This document shows positions 18,747 to 28,359 of a stretch of DNA of 64,000 nucleotides, one piece after another; the first letter of the stretch is position 1; each line of letters begins with the position of its first letter. This stretch comes from Neisseria sp. 83E34. Its GTDB lineage: Bacteria; Pseudomonadota; Gammaproteobacteria; Burkholderiales; Neisseriaceae. Where the stretch lies: positions 1 through 64,000 of the forward strand of contig NZ_LGYH01000009.1 of assembly GCF_001308015.1 (NCBI RefSeq), given 5' to 3'. The notes under the pieces were generated by a model. That model did no database searches, was not told the DNA's origin, and was given only the letters and a program-made list of their open reading frames with translations. The position numbers and the translations under genes are program-made.

Positions 18747-19244
18747 TTAACGCACGGCAGCCAATGCCGCTTGATAATCCGGCTCTTCAGCTATTTCCGC
18801 CACCAGCTGGCTGTGCAGCACGCGGTTGTTTTCATCCAATACCACAACGGCTCTTGATGCCAAGCCGGCTACTGCTCCGGAGGTAATCTCAACACCGTAT
18901 TTTTGAGCGAAATCGCTGCGGAAAGAAGACAGCATCGTTACATTCTCAATGCCTTCCGCACCACAGAAACGCGACTGTGCAAACGGCAGATCAGCTGAAA
19001 TACATAATACAACAGTATTCGGCAAACCTGCTGCTGCTTCGTTAAACTTGCGCACCGATTGGGCGCACACACCTGTATCCACACTGGGGAAAATATTCAG
19101 AATTTTTCGCTTACCGGAAAAATCCGCCAGTTTCTTGTCGGATAAATCCACCGCAGTAAGCACGAAATCAGAAGCAGCCTCGCCCACTTGAGGCAGAGAG
19201 CCTGCCACTTCCACCGGGTTACCTCGAAAAGTTACTTGCGCCAT
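18747..19244 (-). CDS. tpx: thiol peroxidase
   Basis: 165 residues from MAQVTFRG, chosen because AAGGAAGAACACT precedes this ATG; earlier in-frame starts would overlap the upstream gene. Atypical 2-Cys peroxiredoxin: peroxidatic Cys60 in SVDTGVC and resolving Cys94 in SRFCGAEG. It reduces peroxides with thioredoxin, probably in the periplasm or cytoplasm as in other Proteobacteria. Confidence 0.95.
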   Translation of the reverse strand: MAQVTFRGNPVEVAGSLPQVGEAASDFVLTAVDLSDKKLADFSGKRKILNIFPSVDTGVCAQSVRKFNEAAAGLPNTVVLCISADLPFAQSRFCGAEGIENVTMLSSFRSDFAQKYGVEITSGAVAGLASRAVVVLDENNRVLHSQLVAEIAEEPDYQAALAAVR

Positions 19245-19273
19245 AGTGTTCTTCCTTTTTAAATGATTGACGA

Positions 19274-19888
19274 TTATGCTTTGCACACAGGCAATGCAGC
19301 AGGATAAACCGATACTTTCGTTTGCGTTAGGGCAAATAAAGTTTCCAGCTGCGCCTGCGCTTGGGCTTGTGCATGCTTCAAAATATCGGCTCGGCAGGCG
19401 CTTTCGATAATCTGCATTCTGGCTTTGTTCTGCACTTCTTGAAATACGGATTTGTCTATCGGTGTGATACCCAGCGAGCCGGTTTTGATGTCATACACAT
19501 CCAGATTATCCACGCTCACACTCAAAATTTCCACCGGAGGCAGGCTGATGATGGCTTTACCGTCAATCACCTGAACATTCTCGGGTTTTAATTTATCCAA
19601 ATCCACCCCGGCCAAAACGCGGCCTTTAACCATAAACAAGCCGGTTTGTGCGTCCTGCCAAAGCAAATACCAATTGCCCTGCTTCTCTGTTTTAATGATG
19701 GTGTCGATATAAAACGCCGTGCTTTCCAAACGGTTGAGCTTTTGAATCTGAACGATAATGCTCTCACGGCTAACCGGGTTGTGCACGTTTTTCGGCTCAA
19801 CCGGCTTTTGCTGCATGTAAAAATACATGGCGGCGGCACCGGCGAAGATTAACACCGGAAACAGTAAAAAGTAGAGGATTTTTTTCAT
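19274..19888 (-). CDS. DUF4230 family membrane-anchored protein
   Basis: 204 residues. One N-terminal membrane anchor (residues 4-25) and a periplasmic DUF4230-like domain (about 40-195) with the typical [14 protein letters not shown] beta strand pattern and an Ala/Gln-rich helix near the end. Function unknown. It lies 29 bases upstream of tpx and may share its transcript. Confidence 0.7.
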   Translation of the reverse strand: MKKILYFLLFPVLIFAGAAAMYFYMQQKPVEPKNVHNPVSRESIIVQIQKLNRLESTAFYIDTIIKTEKQGNWYLLWQDAQTGLFMVKGRVLAGVDLDKLKPENVQVIDGKAIISLPPVEILSVSVDNLDVYDIKTGSLGITPIDKSVFQEVQNKARMQIIESACRADILKHAQAQAQAQLETLFALTQTKVSVYPAALPVCKA

Positions 19889-19936
19889 ATGGTTTAACTA
19901 ATGAATCTATGACTTATTCAGTTTTCAAAGAAAACG

Positions 19937-19987
19937 ATGCCTGTCTGAAAACCGGTTTCATTGTACACCTTATTTTCAGACAGGCAT
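19937..19987. terminator. inverted DUS pair
   Basis: ATGCCTGTCTGAAAA and its complement separated by about 20 bases, beyond the stop of the DUF4124 gene. Confidence 0.7.
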
Positions 19988-20018
19988 ATTTCATATATCG
20001 TGAAATGCTGCAACAGTA

Positions 20019-20585
20019 TTACATACGCCCCAACTCACGCTGTAAAGCTTGGATATTCTGCTGGCGGTCAAGCACATGGCTTTGCAAACTGCTGATTTGC
20101 TGCTGGTTGATTGTGCCGTTTTTCACGGCGCGCGCGCGTATCAAATCCGCCTGCGCCTGTGCCAAAGCTTTGCGCTCGTTATGAAGCTCCTGCTCCAAAA
20201 TAGAACGCCTGCCGCTATTTCCGCCGGGTTTTGGTGAAGTAGAAACGACTGCCGGCGTATTCATCGCTTGCGGCGCTTTATAAGCAGCCTGCTGGATACC
20301 CGGCTGCCGCACCGGCAGCTGCGCTTTGGCTACGGTGCGTTTGGCCTGCTGAGCGGACGGCTGATTCGCCGCCGGTGCGGCCGGTGCGCTATAAACCAGT
20401 TTCGGTGCGGCCGAGGTGTAATGGCCGATTGCCGGCAAATCCGCCTTGCCGCGGCTGCGGCATTCAGGGCTCGGTTTATCGGTGTAAACACCGTTGCATT
20501 CGTAAATCGGGCCCGCCTGAACTTGCGCAGCCCAAGCAACTGTTAAGCCCAACATCAAAGCTGAATGTTTAAAAAACGTCTTCAT
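20019..20585 (-). CDS. DUF4124 domain periplasmic protein
   Basis: 188 residues. Signal peptide ending VQA; a short DUF4124-like segment with IYECNGVYTDKPSPEC (two Cys); an Ala/Pro/Gln-rich linker (about 55-120); and a C-terminal coiled coil (about 125-188). Exported, function unknown. It starts nine bases after the yheS stop codon, so it is probably co-transcribed with it. Confidence 0.7.
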   Translation of the reverse strand: MKTFFKHSALMLGLTVAWAAQVQAGPIYECNGVYTDKPSPECRSRGKADLPAIGHYTSAAPKLVYSAPAAPAANQPSAQQAKRTVAKAQLPVRQPGIQQAAYKAPQAMNTPAVVSTSPKPGGNSGRRSILEQELHNERKALAQAQADLIRARAVKNGTINQQQISSLQSHVLDRQQNIQALQRELGRM

Positions 20586-20594
20586 TTTCCCTAC

Positions 20595-22526
20595 TTACTC
20601 ATGTGATTGTTCGTTGAATGCGGCTTCGATTTCTTGATTAATCTGCTCCAATTCTTCCTGCCACACCAACCAATTTTCTTCCAATTCGGATAATTTTACT
20701 TTGACCGCCGCCAAGTCGGTAAGTGTTTGTTGGAGTTTTACTTTATTTTCCTCTAAATAGGCATCTTCGTGTGCCAAAAATGCTTCAAATTCTGCCTGTT
20801 GCGTGCCTAATCCGGCCATCTCTTTTTCGGCTTTATCGATTTTTTGCTGTATCGGTTTGCTGCGTTTGGCTTTTTCCTGCCTGATTTGCGCTTCAAGGCG
20901 CTTGGTATCCTTGCGACTCTGGGTTTGCGCTGATGCGGCTGGTGCGGCAGCGGCATTTTCCTGTGCCAAACGCCACTGGCGGTAGTCTTCCAAATCGCCG
21001 TCGAAGTTTTTCAGACGGCCTTTATCAATCAACAGGAAGCTGTCGGTGGTGGCTTCCAGCAGGCTGCGGTCGTGCGATACGACGATCAATGCGCCCTGAA
21101 AACTCTGCAACGCCACGGTAAGCGCGTGGCGCATATCCAAATCGAGGTGGTTGGTCGGTTCGTCGAGCAGCAGCAGATTAGGCTTTTGCCACACAATCAT
21201 CGCCAATGCCAGCCGCGCTTTTTCGCCACCGGAAAAGGGCTCGATTTTCTGCAAAGCCATATCGCCGACGAAGTTGAATCCGCCGAGGAAATTGCGGATT
21301 TCCTGCTCGCGCACATCGGGCGAAAGCTGCTGGATGTGCCAAACGGGGCTTTGGTCGTCGCGCAGGGTATCGAGCTGGTGTTGGGCAAAATAGCCGATAT
21401 TGAGTTTTTCGGATTTCACCATCTGGCCGGACAACAATGCCAATTCTCCCGCCAAGGCTTTGATAAAGGTGGATTTACCGCTGCCGTTTACGCCCAGCAA
21501 ACCGTAACGTGCGCCGCTTTCCAAAGATAATGTGATGTCGTGCAGCACCACCGTATCGCCGTAGCCTAAATCGGCTTTATCCAGTTTTAGCAATGGGTTA
21601 GGCAAATGTGTAGGCGTTTCAAATTCAAATGAAAATTCGCTGTCGAGATGCGCGGGGGCGATGCGTTCCAGTTTGGCCAATGCTTTCATGCGGCTTTGCG
21701 CTTGCGTGGCTTTGGTGGCTTTGGCTTTGAAGCGGTCGATAAATGATTGCAAATGCTTGATCTGCGCTTGCTGTTTCACATACGCAGCTTGTTGTTGAGC
21801 CAGACGCTGGGCACGTTCGGTTTGATAGAAATCGTAGTTGCCGCCGTATTGGGTGAGTTTTTGATTCGCTAATTCAACGGTTTGCGTGGTAGTCGCGTTA
21901 AGGAAATCACGGTCGTGCGAAATGATGATTTGCGTGCATGGCAGGCCGGCGAGGTGGTTTTCCAACCACAGTACGGTTTCCAGATCCAAATGGTTGGTCG
22001 GTTCGTCGAGCAGCAGCAAATCGGCACGACACATCAGAGCTTGTGCCAGATTCAGACGCATACGCCAGCCGCCGGAAAAGGCCTTCACTGGTTTGCCGTG
22101 TTCTTCCTGTGAAAAACCCAGACCGCTTAATAATTTGGCGGCACGGGCCGGTGCGGTGTAAGCGTCGATTTCTTCAAGCTTAGCGTGCCATTCGGCGATT
22201 TTGAGGCCGTCGTTTTGTGCTTCGGTTTGCTGAAGGCCTGTCTGAAAATCTTGCAGCTCTTTATCGCCCTGCAAAACATAATCCAAAGCCGAAGTATCCA
22301 ATGCTGGCGTTTCTTGCGCTACCGCGGCCATTTTCCAATGTTTGGGAATCAGCACATCACCCGCATCCTGCGTGATTTCGCCTTTGATCAGTGCAAACAG
22401 GCTCGATTTGCCGGTACCGTTTTTGCCGATTAAGCCGACGCGTTGGTTGGGGTTGACGGTGAGATTGGCCTGGTTGAGCAGCACTTTTAAGCCGCGTTGG
22501 AGGGTGAGGTTTTTAAGTTCGATCAT
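20595..22526 (-). CDS. yheS: ABC-F ATPase YheS
   Basis: 643 residues, two ABC domains without membrane segments (ABC-F). Walker A GKNGTGKSS and GVNGSGKST; signatures FSGGWRMR and FSGGEKAR; both Walker B strands read LLLLDEPTNHLDL. The length, the inter-domain linker and the C-terminal coiled coil (about 545-640) fit YheS rather than Uup or EttA. It is a ribosome-associated translation factor. An in-frame AG-type DUS (TTCAGACGGCCT, 21010-21021) and a near-exact TG-type DUS (22235-22248) lie in the coding region. Confidence 0.9.
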   Translation of the reverse strand: MIELKNLTLQRGLKVLLNQANLTVNPNQRVGLIGKNGTGKSSLFALIKGEITQDAGDVLIPKHWKMAAVAQETPALDTSALDYVLQGDKELQDFQTGLQQTEAQNDGLKIAEWHAKLEEIDAYTAPARAAKLLSGLGFSQEEHGKPVKAFSGGWRMRLNLAQALMCRADLLLLDEPTNHLDLETVLWLENHLAGLPCTQIIISHDRDFLNATTTQTVELANQKLTQYGGNYDFYQTERAQRLAQQQAAYVKQQAQIKHLQSFIDRFKAKATKATQAQSRMKALAKLERIAPAHLDSEFSFEFETPTHLPNPLLKLDKADLGYGDTVVLHDITLSLESGARYGLLGVNGSGKSTFIKALAGELALLSGQMVKSEKLNIGYFAQHQLDTLRDDQSPVWHIQQLSPDVREQEIRNFLGGFNFVGDMALQKIEPFSGGEKARLALAMIVWQKPNLLLLDEPTNHLDLDMRHALTVALQSFQGALIVVSHDRSLLEATTDSFLLIDKGRLKNFDGDLEDYRQWRLAQENAAAAPAASAQTQSRKDTKRLEAQIRQEKAKRSKPIQQKIDKAEKEMAGLGTQQAEFEAFLAHEDAYLEENKVKLQQTLTDLAAVKVKLSELEENWLVWQEELEQINQEIEAAFNEQSHE

Positions 22527-22578
22527 TGGCGTTAACTTGCAAGGCGAAAGGGCGTTATTTTACCTGATTTAAAGCATC

Positions 22579-22609
22579 ATGCCTGTCTGAAATATTTTCA
22601 GACAGGCAT
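22579..22609. terminator. inverted DUS pair terminator
   Basis: ATGCCTGTCTGAAA and complement, five bases beyond the stop of the last gene of the leftward APE operon. Confidence 0.8.
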
Positions 22610-22614
22610 ATCGG

Positions 22615-23823
22615 TTATTCGCCAATCACAAGCACGGTATTGCTGCCGCCAAACGCAAACGACGAGCTGGCGCCTATCCTGCGCTCATGCGGCCAGCGGC
22701 TTTCTGCATGCGTTAAACCGATTCGGGGCAAGGCTTCGTCTGCGATGCCGTCCCATTGTTGCGGCGGCAAACGGCCTGCGGGATTGCTGTTTCGGCTGAT
22801 CATACCCCACAAAAACGCAGCTTCAATCGCACCCGCCGCGCCTAAAGTATGGCCGGTGGCAGGTTTGGTTGAAGTGCACGGCGTGTTGGTGCCGAACACT
22901 TCTGCCACGGCAATGCTTTCCATGCTGTCGTTGTGCTGCGTGCCGGTGCCGTGCAGATTAATCCAGCCTACTTCTTCCGCAGCCACGCCCGCATGTTTCA
23001 AAGCGGCTTCAAAAGCTTGAATCGCACCCAATCCGTCCGGCCGCGGCGACGACATATGGTAAGCGTCACTGCTCGCGCCATAACCGAGTAAAGGCAGGCT
23101 TTCGCAAAAACCGGCTTCACGCGTCATCACGAAAGCTGCGGCAGCTTCGCCGATATTGATGCCGTTTCGGTTGGCGGAAAACGGGTTGGCCAAACCGTTG
23201 GACAACACTTCCAGCGAGGCAAAGCCATTGATGGTTAACGGGGAAAGCGTATCCACGCCGCCGCAGATCACGGCATCGCACAAGCCGGCGCGCAGCAGGC
23301 GGGCGGCGCTGATTAAAGCGCGCGAACCGGAAGTGCAGGCAGTGGACACCACATAATTCAGGTTGTTTAAGCCGTAAGCCTCGGCCACAAATTCGGCAGG
23401 CTCACCCATGAGCTGCTGCGCCTGCTTGAAAGTGAGCGTTTTCCAGTCCGCCCCCTTTGCCGCTTGTTCAAACATGCCGATATTTTCGTCCACACCGCTG
23501 GTGGATGTGCCCATCACCACTGCTATCCTATCCGCGCCGAAACGCGCTTTGGCGGCTTCTATCTGCGGTTCGATTTGCGCCAATGCATGCCATAAAAGCC
23601 GGTTGGTTCGGCTTCGCAAGGTTTTAGACAGGCATTCATTAAAGGCGCGCAGCTCGGTATTTACCGCGCCGAAAGCAAAGTTTTTGCCTTTAACCCATTC
23701 TTGTGAAAAGGTCAGCGGCGAAGTATCTGAAGGGTTGAGCAAAGCATCGATATGCGCTTGCAGGCCGTCGCCCAATGCACTGGTTAACGCGGGTGCAGAC
23801 AAATAAACCGGTGTGGTATTCAT
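22615..23823 (-). CDS. beta-ketoacyl-ACP synthase of the aryl polyene cluster
   Basis: 402 residues. Cys in STACTSGS, His in NLHGTGTQ and His in ATGHTLGAA form the C-H-H triad; C-terminal FAFGGSN. In type it matches the elongating ketosynthase that pairs with a chain-length factor in aryl polyene clusters (ApeO-like), the partner here being 41724-42470. Last gene of the leftward series, three bases after the DUF3261 gene. A DUS-like stretch with one missing base encodes ECLSKT. Confidence 0.85.
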   Translation of the reverse strand: MNTTPVYLSAPALTSALGDGLQAHIDALLNPSDTSPLTFSQEWVKGKNFAFGAVNTELRAFNECLSKTLRSRTNRLLWHALAQIEPQIEAAKARFGADRIAVVMGTSTSGVDENIGMFEQAAKGADWKTLTFKQAQQLMGEPAEFVAEAYGLNNLNYVVSTACTSGSRALISAARLLRAGLCDAVICGGVDTLSPLTINGFASLEVLSNGLANPFSANRNGINIGEAAAAFVMTREAGFCESLPLLGYGASSDAYHMSSPRPDGLGAIQAFEAALKHAGVAAEEVGWINLHGTGTQHNDSMESIAVAEVFGTNTPCTSTKPATGHTLGAAGAIEAAFLWGMISRNSNPAGRLPPQQWDGIADEALPRIGLTHAESRWPHERRIGASSSFAFGGSNTVLVIGE

Positions 23824-23826
23824 AGA

Positions 23827-24321
23827 TTATTCTCTAATCGGAAACAGCGACCATTGCGTTTGGTCGGGAAAATTAATCAACCAACCCCGGTCTGTGGTTA
23901 CGGTGCACCATAATGTTTTTGCGCGTTGGCTGAAACATTCGCCGCTGGTAATGGCTTGGCGCTGCAACTGGGAGTAAACCGCTGCGTCATTATTCGAAAA
24001 CAGCGGCAGCATGGCGCTAAACAGGCGTCGGGAAGCGGCATTCGGCATCACAAACCCATCATTATGCCAGCCTTTTTTACTCAAAACCTGCCGTGCAATC
24101 GGCGCGCCCAGCGGATTGGTTTGCACAAAACGCACCTCTTCGCCGCTTTGCTCAACCGCCAGCAGGCTGGTTTGAATCATGTTGCCGGAAGCATCGCGCT
24201 GCTCCACTTGAAACCAGGCGCTGTTATTGTGAACCTGCGGCACTTGCGCAGGCTTGGGCAAGCCCGAAGTACAGGCGGCAAGCAGCAAAGCGGAGCATAA
24301 AAGAACACTGTATTTTTTCAT
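23827..24321 (-). CDS. DUF3261 lipoprotein of the aryl polyene cluster
   Basis: 164 residues from MKKYSVLLC; a start two codons earlier (24327) is equally possible. Lipobox LAAC at Cys15. The rest fits the DUF3261 lipoproteins that regularly stand between the FAD oxidoreductase and ketosynthase in APE clusters. Probably outer-membrane anchored and involved in delivering or placing the polyene lipid. A DUS (24331-24344) fills the gap to the preceding gene. Confidence 0.72.
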   Translation of the reverse strand: MKKYSVLLCSALLLAACTSGLPKPAQVPQVHNNSAWFQVEQRDASGNMIQTSLLAVEQSGEEVRFVQTNPLGAPIARQVLSKKGWHNDGFVMPNAASRRLFSAMLPLFSNNDAAVYSQLQRQAITSGECFSQRAKTLWCTVTTDRGWLINFPDQTQWSLFPIRE

Positions 24322-24343
24322 TTCCATCACTTTCAGACAGGCA

Positions 24344-25582
24344 TCAAACCAACGGCACATTGCCCACCACAGCAGCCAACGCATCCAGCCGCTTGGCATG
24401 TTTTTCAACAAACGGGTTTTTCGTATCCCACGCGTAACCTGCCAAAACTGAGGCAATCATGCGGTTGATTTCGGGGCTGCGGTCGGCGGCATAAATGGCA
24501 TTTTGGAAACGCGCGTCATACCAGCCGTTAACATAAGTGCGGAAGGTATCCACGCCCTGCATCAGCGTATCGGCGTATTCGCTCTGCCAATCCACAGCCT
24601 CGCCGTTAAACTGTTTGGCAAGCAGATCCGCAGCCAGCTTAGCCGAATGCATGGCAATGGTTACGCCGGAAGAAAATACCGGGTCGAGAAACTCCGAAGC
24701 ATTGCCGAGCAAAGCAAAATGCTTGCCGTATAAAGTTTTCACATTGGCCGAATAACCTTGAATGCTGCGGAACGGAAATTCGTTTTCCCATTGTGCATCC
24801 GCCAGAATTTCCGCCAGCAGCGGGCATTCGAGGGCAAATTTTTTCAACACGGTTTCCGAATCACCGGCCAACTTATCCGGTGTGCCGACCACGCCGATGG
24901 AGCAATGGTTGTCGGCAAACGGAATCGTCCACAGCCACACGTCGCGGTGCTGCGGGTGGGTGGTAATCAGGATTTTTTCGCGGTCGAATTTAGGGCTGGA
25001 AATATTGTCTTGGATGTGGGTAAAGTGCGCGATGCGCGGCGGCAGGTCGGAAGGGGTTTCCAAATCCAACAAACGCGGCAGCACACGGCCGTAGCCGCTG
25101 GCATCCAACACAAATTTCGCGCTTAATTCATACTCCTCGCCCGTGTCGGTTTCCACTTTCAGACAGGCATCATCCGCCCGCTCTTCAAACGCGGTAACGC
25201 CATGCCCGAAGCGCACTTCCACGCCCTGCTTAGCCGCTTCATCTATCAAAATCTTGTCAAATAAAGCGCGGCGCACTTGAAATGTGGTGCCCGGCCCGGC
25301 GGAAAACTTATCGGTAAAGTCAAAATAAGTGTAGCGGCTGCCCCAAGTGAAGGCCGCGCCGTTTTTAAACTGAAACGAAGGCTCCGCTTCCACCGCCTCC
25401 AAAAAACCTGCTTCTTCAATCATTTCCATGCAGTGCGGCAGCAAGCTCTCGCCTATTACGAAGCGCGGAAAATGCTGCTTTTCCAACACACACACTTTGA
25501 ACCCTTTTTTATTCAGCAGCGCAGAAGCGATCGAGCCCGAAGGTCCGGCGCCGATGATGGCAACGTCGAATTGATGAGTCAT
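24344..25582 (-). CDS. FAD-dependent oxidoreductase, flavin halogenase-like
   Basis: 412 residues. N-terminal Rossmann motif GAGPSGSIAS, a GES motif (VIGESLLP) and the C-terminal FAD contact GNASEFLDPVFSSG. Residues WLWTIP match the WxWxIP motif of flavin-dependent halogenases, which belong to this superfamily. APE clusters regularly carry a gene of this type; its reaction is unknown to me, and hydroxylation or halogenation of the aryl head group are both possible. A DUS (25157-25170) encodes DACLK. The 266-base gap upstream holds only one more DUS (25699-25712). Confidence 0.8.
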   Translation of the reverse strand: MTHQFDVAIIGAGPSGSIASALLNKKGFKVCVLEKQHFPRFVIGESLLPHCMEMIEEAGFLEAVEAEPSFQFKNGAAFTWGSRYTYFDFTDKFSAGPGTTFQVRRALFDKILIDEAAKQGVEVRFGHGVTAFEERADDACLKVETDTGEEYELSAKFVLDASGYGRVLPRLLDLETPSDLPPRIAHFTHIQDNISSPKFDREKILITTHPQHRDVWLWTIPFADNHCSIGVVGTPDKLAGDSETVLKKFALECPLLAEILADAQWENEFPFRSIQGYSANVKTLYGKHFALLGNASEFLDPVFSSGVTIAMHSAKLAADLLAKQFNGEAVDWQSEYADTLMQGVDTFRTYVNGWYDARFQNAIYAADRSPEINRMIASVLAGYAWDTKNPFVEKHAKRLDALAAVVGNVPLV

Positions 25583-25698
25583 TTTTTGCTTTCTTCAATT
25601 TAAATACTGATTCCATATTGGCTGTGTGCAACAGCCATTATCTTAAATTCTGCTCAACACAATGTTGTAACCAAGCTGTGCCGCCATAAAATTTAATA

Positions 25699-25712
25699 TT
25701 TCAGACAGGCAT
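25699..25712 (-). repeat. DNA uptake sequence
   Basis: TTTCAGACAGGCAT in the 266-base gap between the MMPL and FAD oxidoreductase genes. Confidence 0.85.
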
Positions 25713-25848
25713 TTGGGCTGTGTCCATAAAACTTAAAATCAACACTCTTCGGGCATCCGAACGTTTGACCTGTGCGGCTTTTCCCTCTGATGCCGCCAAA
25801 CGGCGCGAGATTTTAAGGGGGATAAAGCCGACACAACGATTATGTTCT

Positions 25849-28242
25849 TTACCCTTCTTCCTTCAACAACCAGGCCGACAGCCACAAATTCAACACCACG
25901 CCCACTGCCACCGTGATGCCGAACGCAGCCACGGCCGGCGTGCTGCTCATTCCGAGCAGGATAAAGGAAATACCAGTGGTCAACGCAGCCAGCAACATGC
26001 CGCCGAGGCGGGCCGGTGCGGTATGTTTGGCGGTAACGGCATACACCGTGTAATCCACACCGATGGCCGACACCAGCAGCAAGCCGAACATGGCAAACAG
26101 GCTCACCGGAACACCGATCCAACCCAATACAGCCACAGTGCCCACCGCAGCCGCCAGAGGCACGGCCAAAATTTTGATGCCGCGCCGCATACCGAACATA
26201 TACCACAACAAAACCAGTGCCAACGCATAAGACGCCAGCTTCAGCCAAGCGGTATGGTTGCGGGTTTCTTGAAACAATTGGTTCAAATGCGCGCGCTTAT
26301 CCGCCCAATGTACGCCCGCCAAGCCTTGAATGCCTGTCTGAACGGCTGCCGCATCGGCCAAACCGTTTAAACGGATCACCGAAGCAAACCTGCCCGGCGC
26401 CGCTTCGCCCAAATACAAGGGCCGCCATGCCTCTGCCATTTCGAATTTCAAACCTTCCGACAAAGTCAGCGCCGGAGCGCCGGCAGCTTCATTCAAAGCA
26501 TCGCGCATGGTGTTGCGCGGCACGCCGATTTCACGCATGGCCTGCCAGGCATCAGGCAGCCTCGCCAACTCGCGCAGGCGGTTTTGCAGCTTTTTCTGTT
26601 CGGATACAGGCAGCAACCATTGGTCGAGCGACTGGATTCCCACCAGCTTCTGCTGCGCAATCAAAGGCCGCAGCAAGCGGTGTACTTCCGCGTTTTTGCG
26701 CAGCAGCGCATCTTCGCTTTCCGCTTCCACCACCAGATATTGCCCGCTGAAATCAGTGCCTGACAGTTTGCCGATCTGCTGCGCTTCGGCCAACAACTCC
26801 GGCGGCGTATTGACCCATTGGCGGATATCGTCGCGCCAGTCGTTGCGCCACAATCCCACAGCCAGAAAAATACCGCCTAAAATCCACCAGCCGCGGCGGT
26901 GCAGGCGCAGTTTCACCTTGTCAGACACCACATACAAACGCGCCATCCAACCCGCAAACGGCACACTCTTAGCCTGATAACGCGCAAACACGGCCGGCAG
27001 CCACAACACGGTCGCGCCAAATGCGCCCAGCAAAGCAAAGCCGGAAAACACCGCCGTTTGGCGCAGCACGGGCAGCGGCGTAAACCATAAAAAAGCATAG
27101 CCCAAAACCGTAATCAGCAGGCTGACGGCAAAAGTCGGCATCACATGGCGCATAGCAGGCTTAGCCTCCCACGAAAGGCTGTCTGAAAGCGCGGCATATT
27201 TGCCTTCATAGCGGCGGAACACCGAAGGCGCCAGCCAATGCAGCGGGAAATCCACCAACACGCCAACCAAGCTCGTGCCGATCACAATCGTCAGAATATG
27301 CACTTGGCCAAACACCAGCAACGCGGCGGCCAAGCCCGTAAGCATTCCGGCTGCCAGCGGCAAAGCCAACCAGAATACGCGCGCGGAACGGAACACCCAC
27401 AAGAGCAGTGCAAACGTAAGCAGCAAGCCGGTTGCGCTCATCATGCGGCTTTCCCGCTGCGCCTGCGCTTTTGCCGCCGCCGCAAACACCGCCCCGCCCG
27501 CACTCAGCGTTTCCGCACCGTTTGCCGCCGCCAGCTCGCGGCTTTTTTGCAAAAGCGGCAGCAGCTCATCGCTGCCGTTGGCGATATTATTGGCGCCGGG
27601 CAGCTTGCCGCGCAGCCATACCCAGGTTTTGCCGCTTTCATCTTCGGTAAACAACATGCCGTTATCGGCATTCCACTGCAAACGGCTTTGCGGGCGGGCA
27701 CGCTCGGATACAAAGCGGCCGACGCCCAACCAATCCTGATCCAACGGCAAGGGCGACGGCGCGGCAAACGGGTTTACCGCCGCTTCCGCGCGCTCCTGAA
27801 AATATTTCGCCGGCTGCTCAAACAGCAATTGCCGCTGCTCAAACGGCATCACAGCCACGCCCAAACGCCGGATATCTTCGCGCACCCGCTCCAAATCGGG
27901 AGAAATGCTGCTGTCCACTCCGGCAAACACACCGCTCTGCTGCCACAGCTTAGCAATCTCCATGCCTGTCTGAAAAGCTTTTTCCGCATCGCGGCTGCCT
28001 GCCAGCAAAACCACTTGCGCATTCACTTGTTTTTCATTTTCGGCATCGGCAACCTGAAGCAAAACATCCGGCTGCCGCTCTTGCGGCAACAGTGCGGTCA
28101 AATCGGTTTGCAGCCAGCTTTTGGCGGCAAAGTTATAAATCAGAAAAGCGGAAACCAGCAGGATCAAGGCCGTGTAAAGCCTTTGCGGCGTAATGTTCAG
28201 ACAGCCTCGTTTAAGATGTTTGAATATAGAAGTGCGCATCAT
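25849..28242 (-). CDS. MMPL/RND family exporter
   Basis: 797 residues. One membrane helix near the N-terminus (about 22-40), a large periplasmic loop, five helices around residues 270-420, a second helix and loop, and five more helices from about 670: the two-fold 12-helix plan of MMPL/RND proteins. In APE clusters this protein is thought to move the finished polyene lipid to the periplasm, where the LolA-like protein takes over. Two DUS inside the gene encode VQTGIQ (26329-26342) and FQTGME (27961-27975). It starts with ATGATG, so the start may be three bases later. Confidence 0.85.
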   Translation of the reverse strand: MMRTSIFKHLKRGCLNITPQRLYTALILLVSAFLIYNFAAKSWLQTDLTALLPQERQPDVLLQVADAENEKQVNAQVVLLAGSRDAEKAFQTGMEIAKLWQQSGVFAGVDSSISPDLERVREDIRRLGVAVMPFEQRQLLFEQPAKYFQERAEAAVNPFAAPSPLPLDQDWLGVGRFVSERARPQSRLQWNADNGMLFTEDESGKTWVWLRGKLPGANNIANGSDELLPLLQKSRELAAANGAETLSAGGAVFAAAAKAQAQRESRMMSATGLLLTFALLLWVFRSARVFWLALPLAAGMLTGLAAALLVFGQVHILTIVIGTSLVGVLVDFPLHWLAPSVFRRYEGKYAALSDSLSWEAKPAMRHVMPTFAVSLLITVLGYAFLWFTPLPVLRQTAVFSGFALLGAFGATVLWLPAVFARYQAKSVPFAGWMARLYVVSDKVKLRLHRRGWWILGGIFLAVGLWRNDWRDDIRQWVNTPPELLAEAQQIGKLSGTDFSGQYLVVEAESEDALLRKNAEVHRLLRPLIAQQKLVGIQSLDQWLLPVSEQKKLQNRLRELARLPDAWQAMREIGVPRNTMRDALNEAAGAPALTLSEGLKFEMAEAWRPLYLGEAAPGRFASVIRLNGLADAAAVQTGIQGLAGVHWADKRAHLNQLFQETRNHTAWLKLASYALALVLLWYMFGMRRGIKILAVPLAAAVGTVAVLGWIGVPVSLFAMFGLLLVSAIGVDYTVYAVTAKHTAPARLGGMLLAALTTGISFILLGMSSTPAVAAFGITVAVGVVLNLWLSAWLLKEEG

Positions 28243-28359
28243 AATCCGTCCGGATAGGGGTTTCTGAAATGTTTATGGTCTGATTTACCTAAAAAACCGA
28301 TTACTTGTTATGTTCCTGCCGCCTCTAAACATTTCTTCTAATACATATCATGCAATAAT

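Noticed and set aside
25583..25848. Remnant of an insertion sequence in the gap between the MMPL and FAD genes
   Set aside because: GGGCTGTGTCCATAAAAC looked like an IS end, but no matching inverse end or transposase remnant was found nearby.
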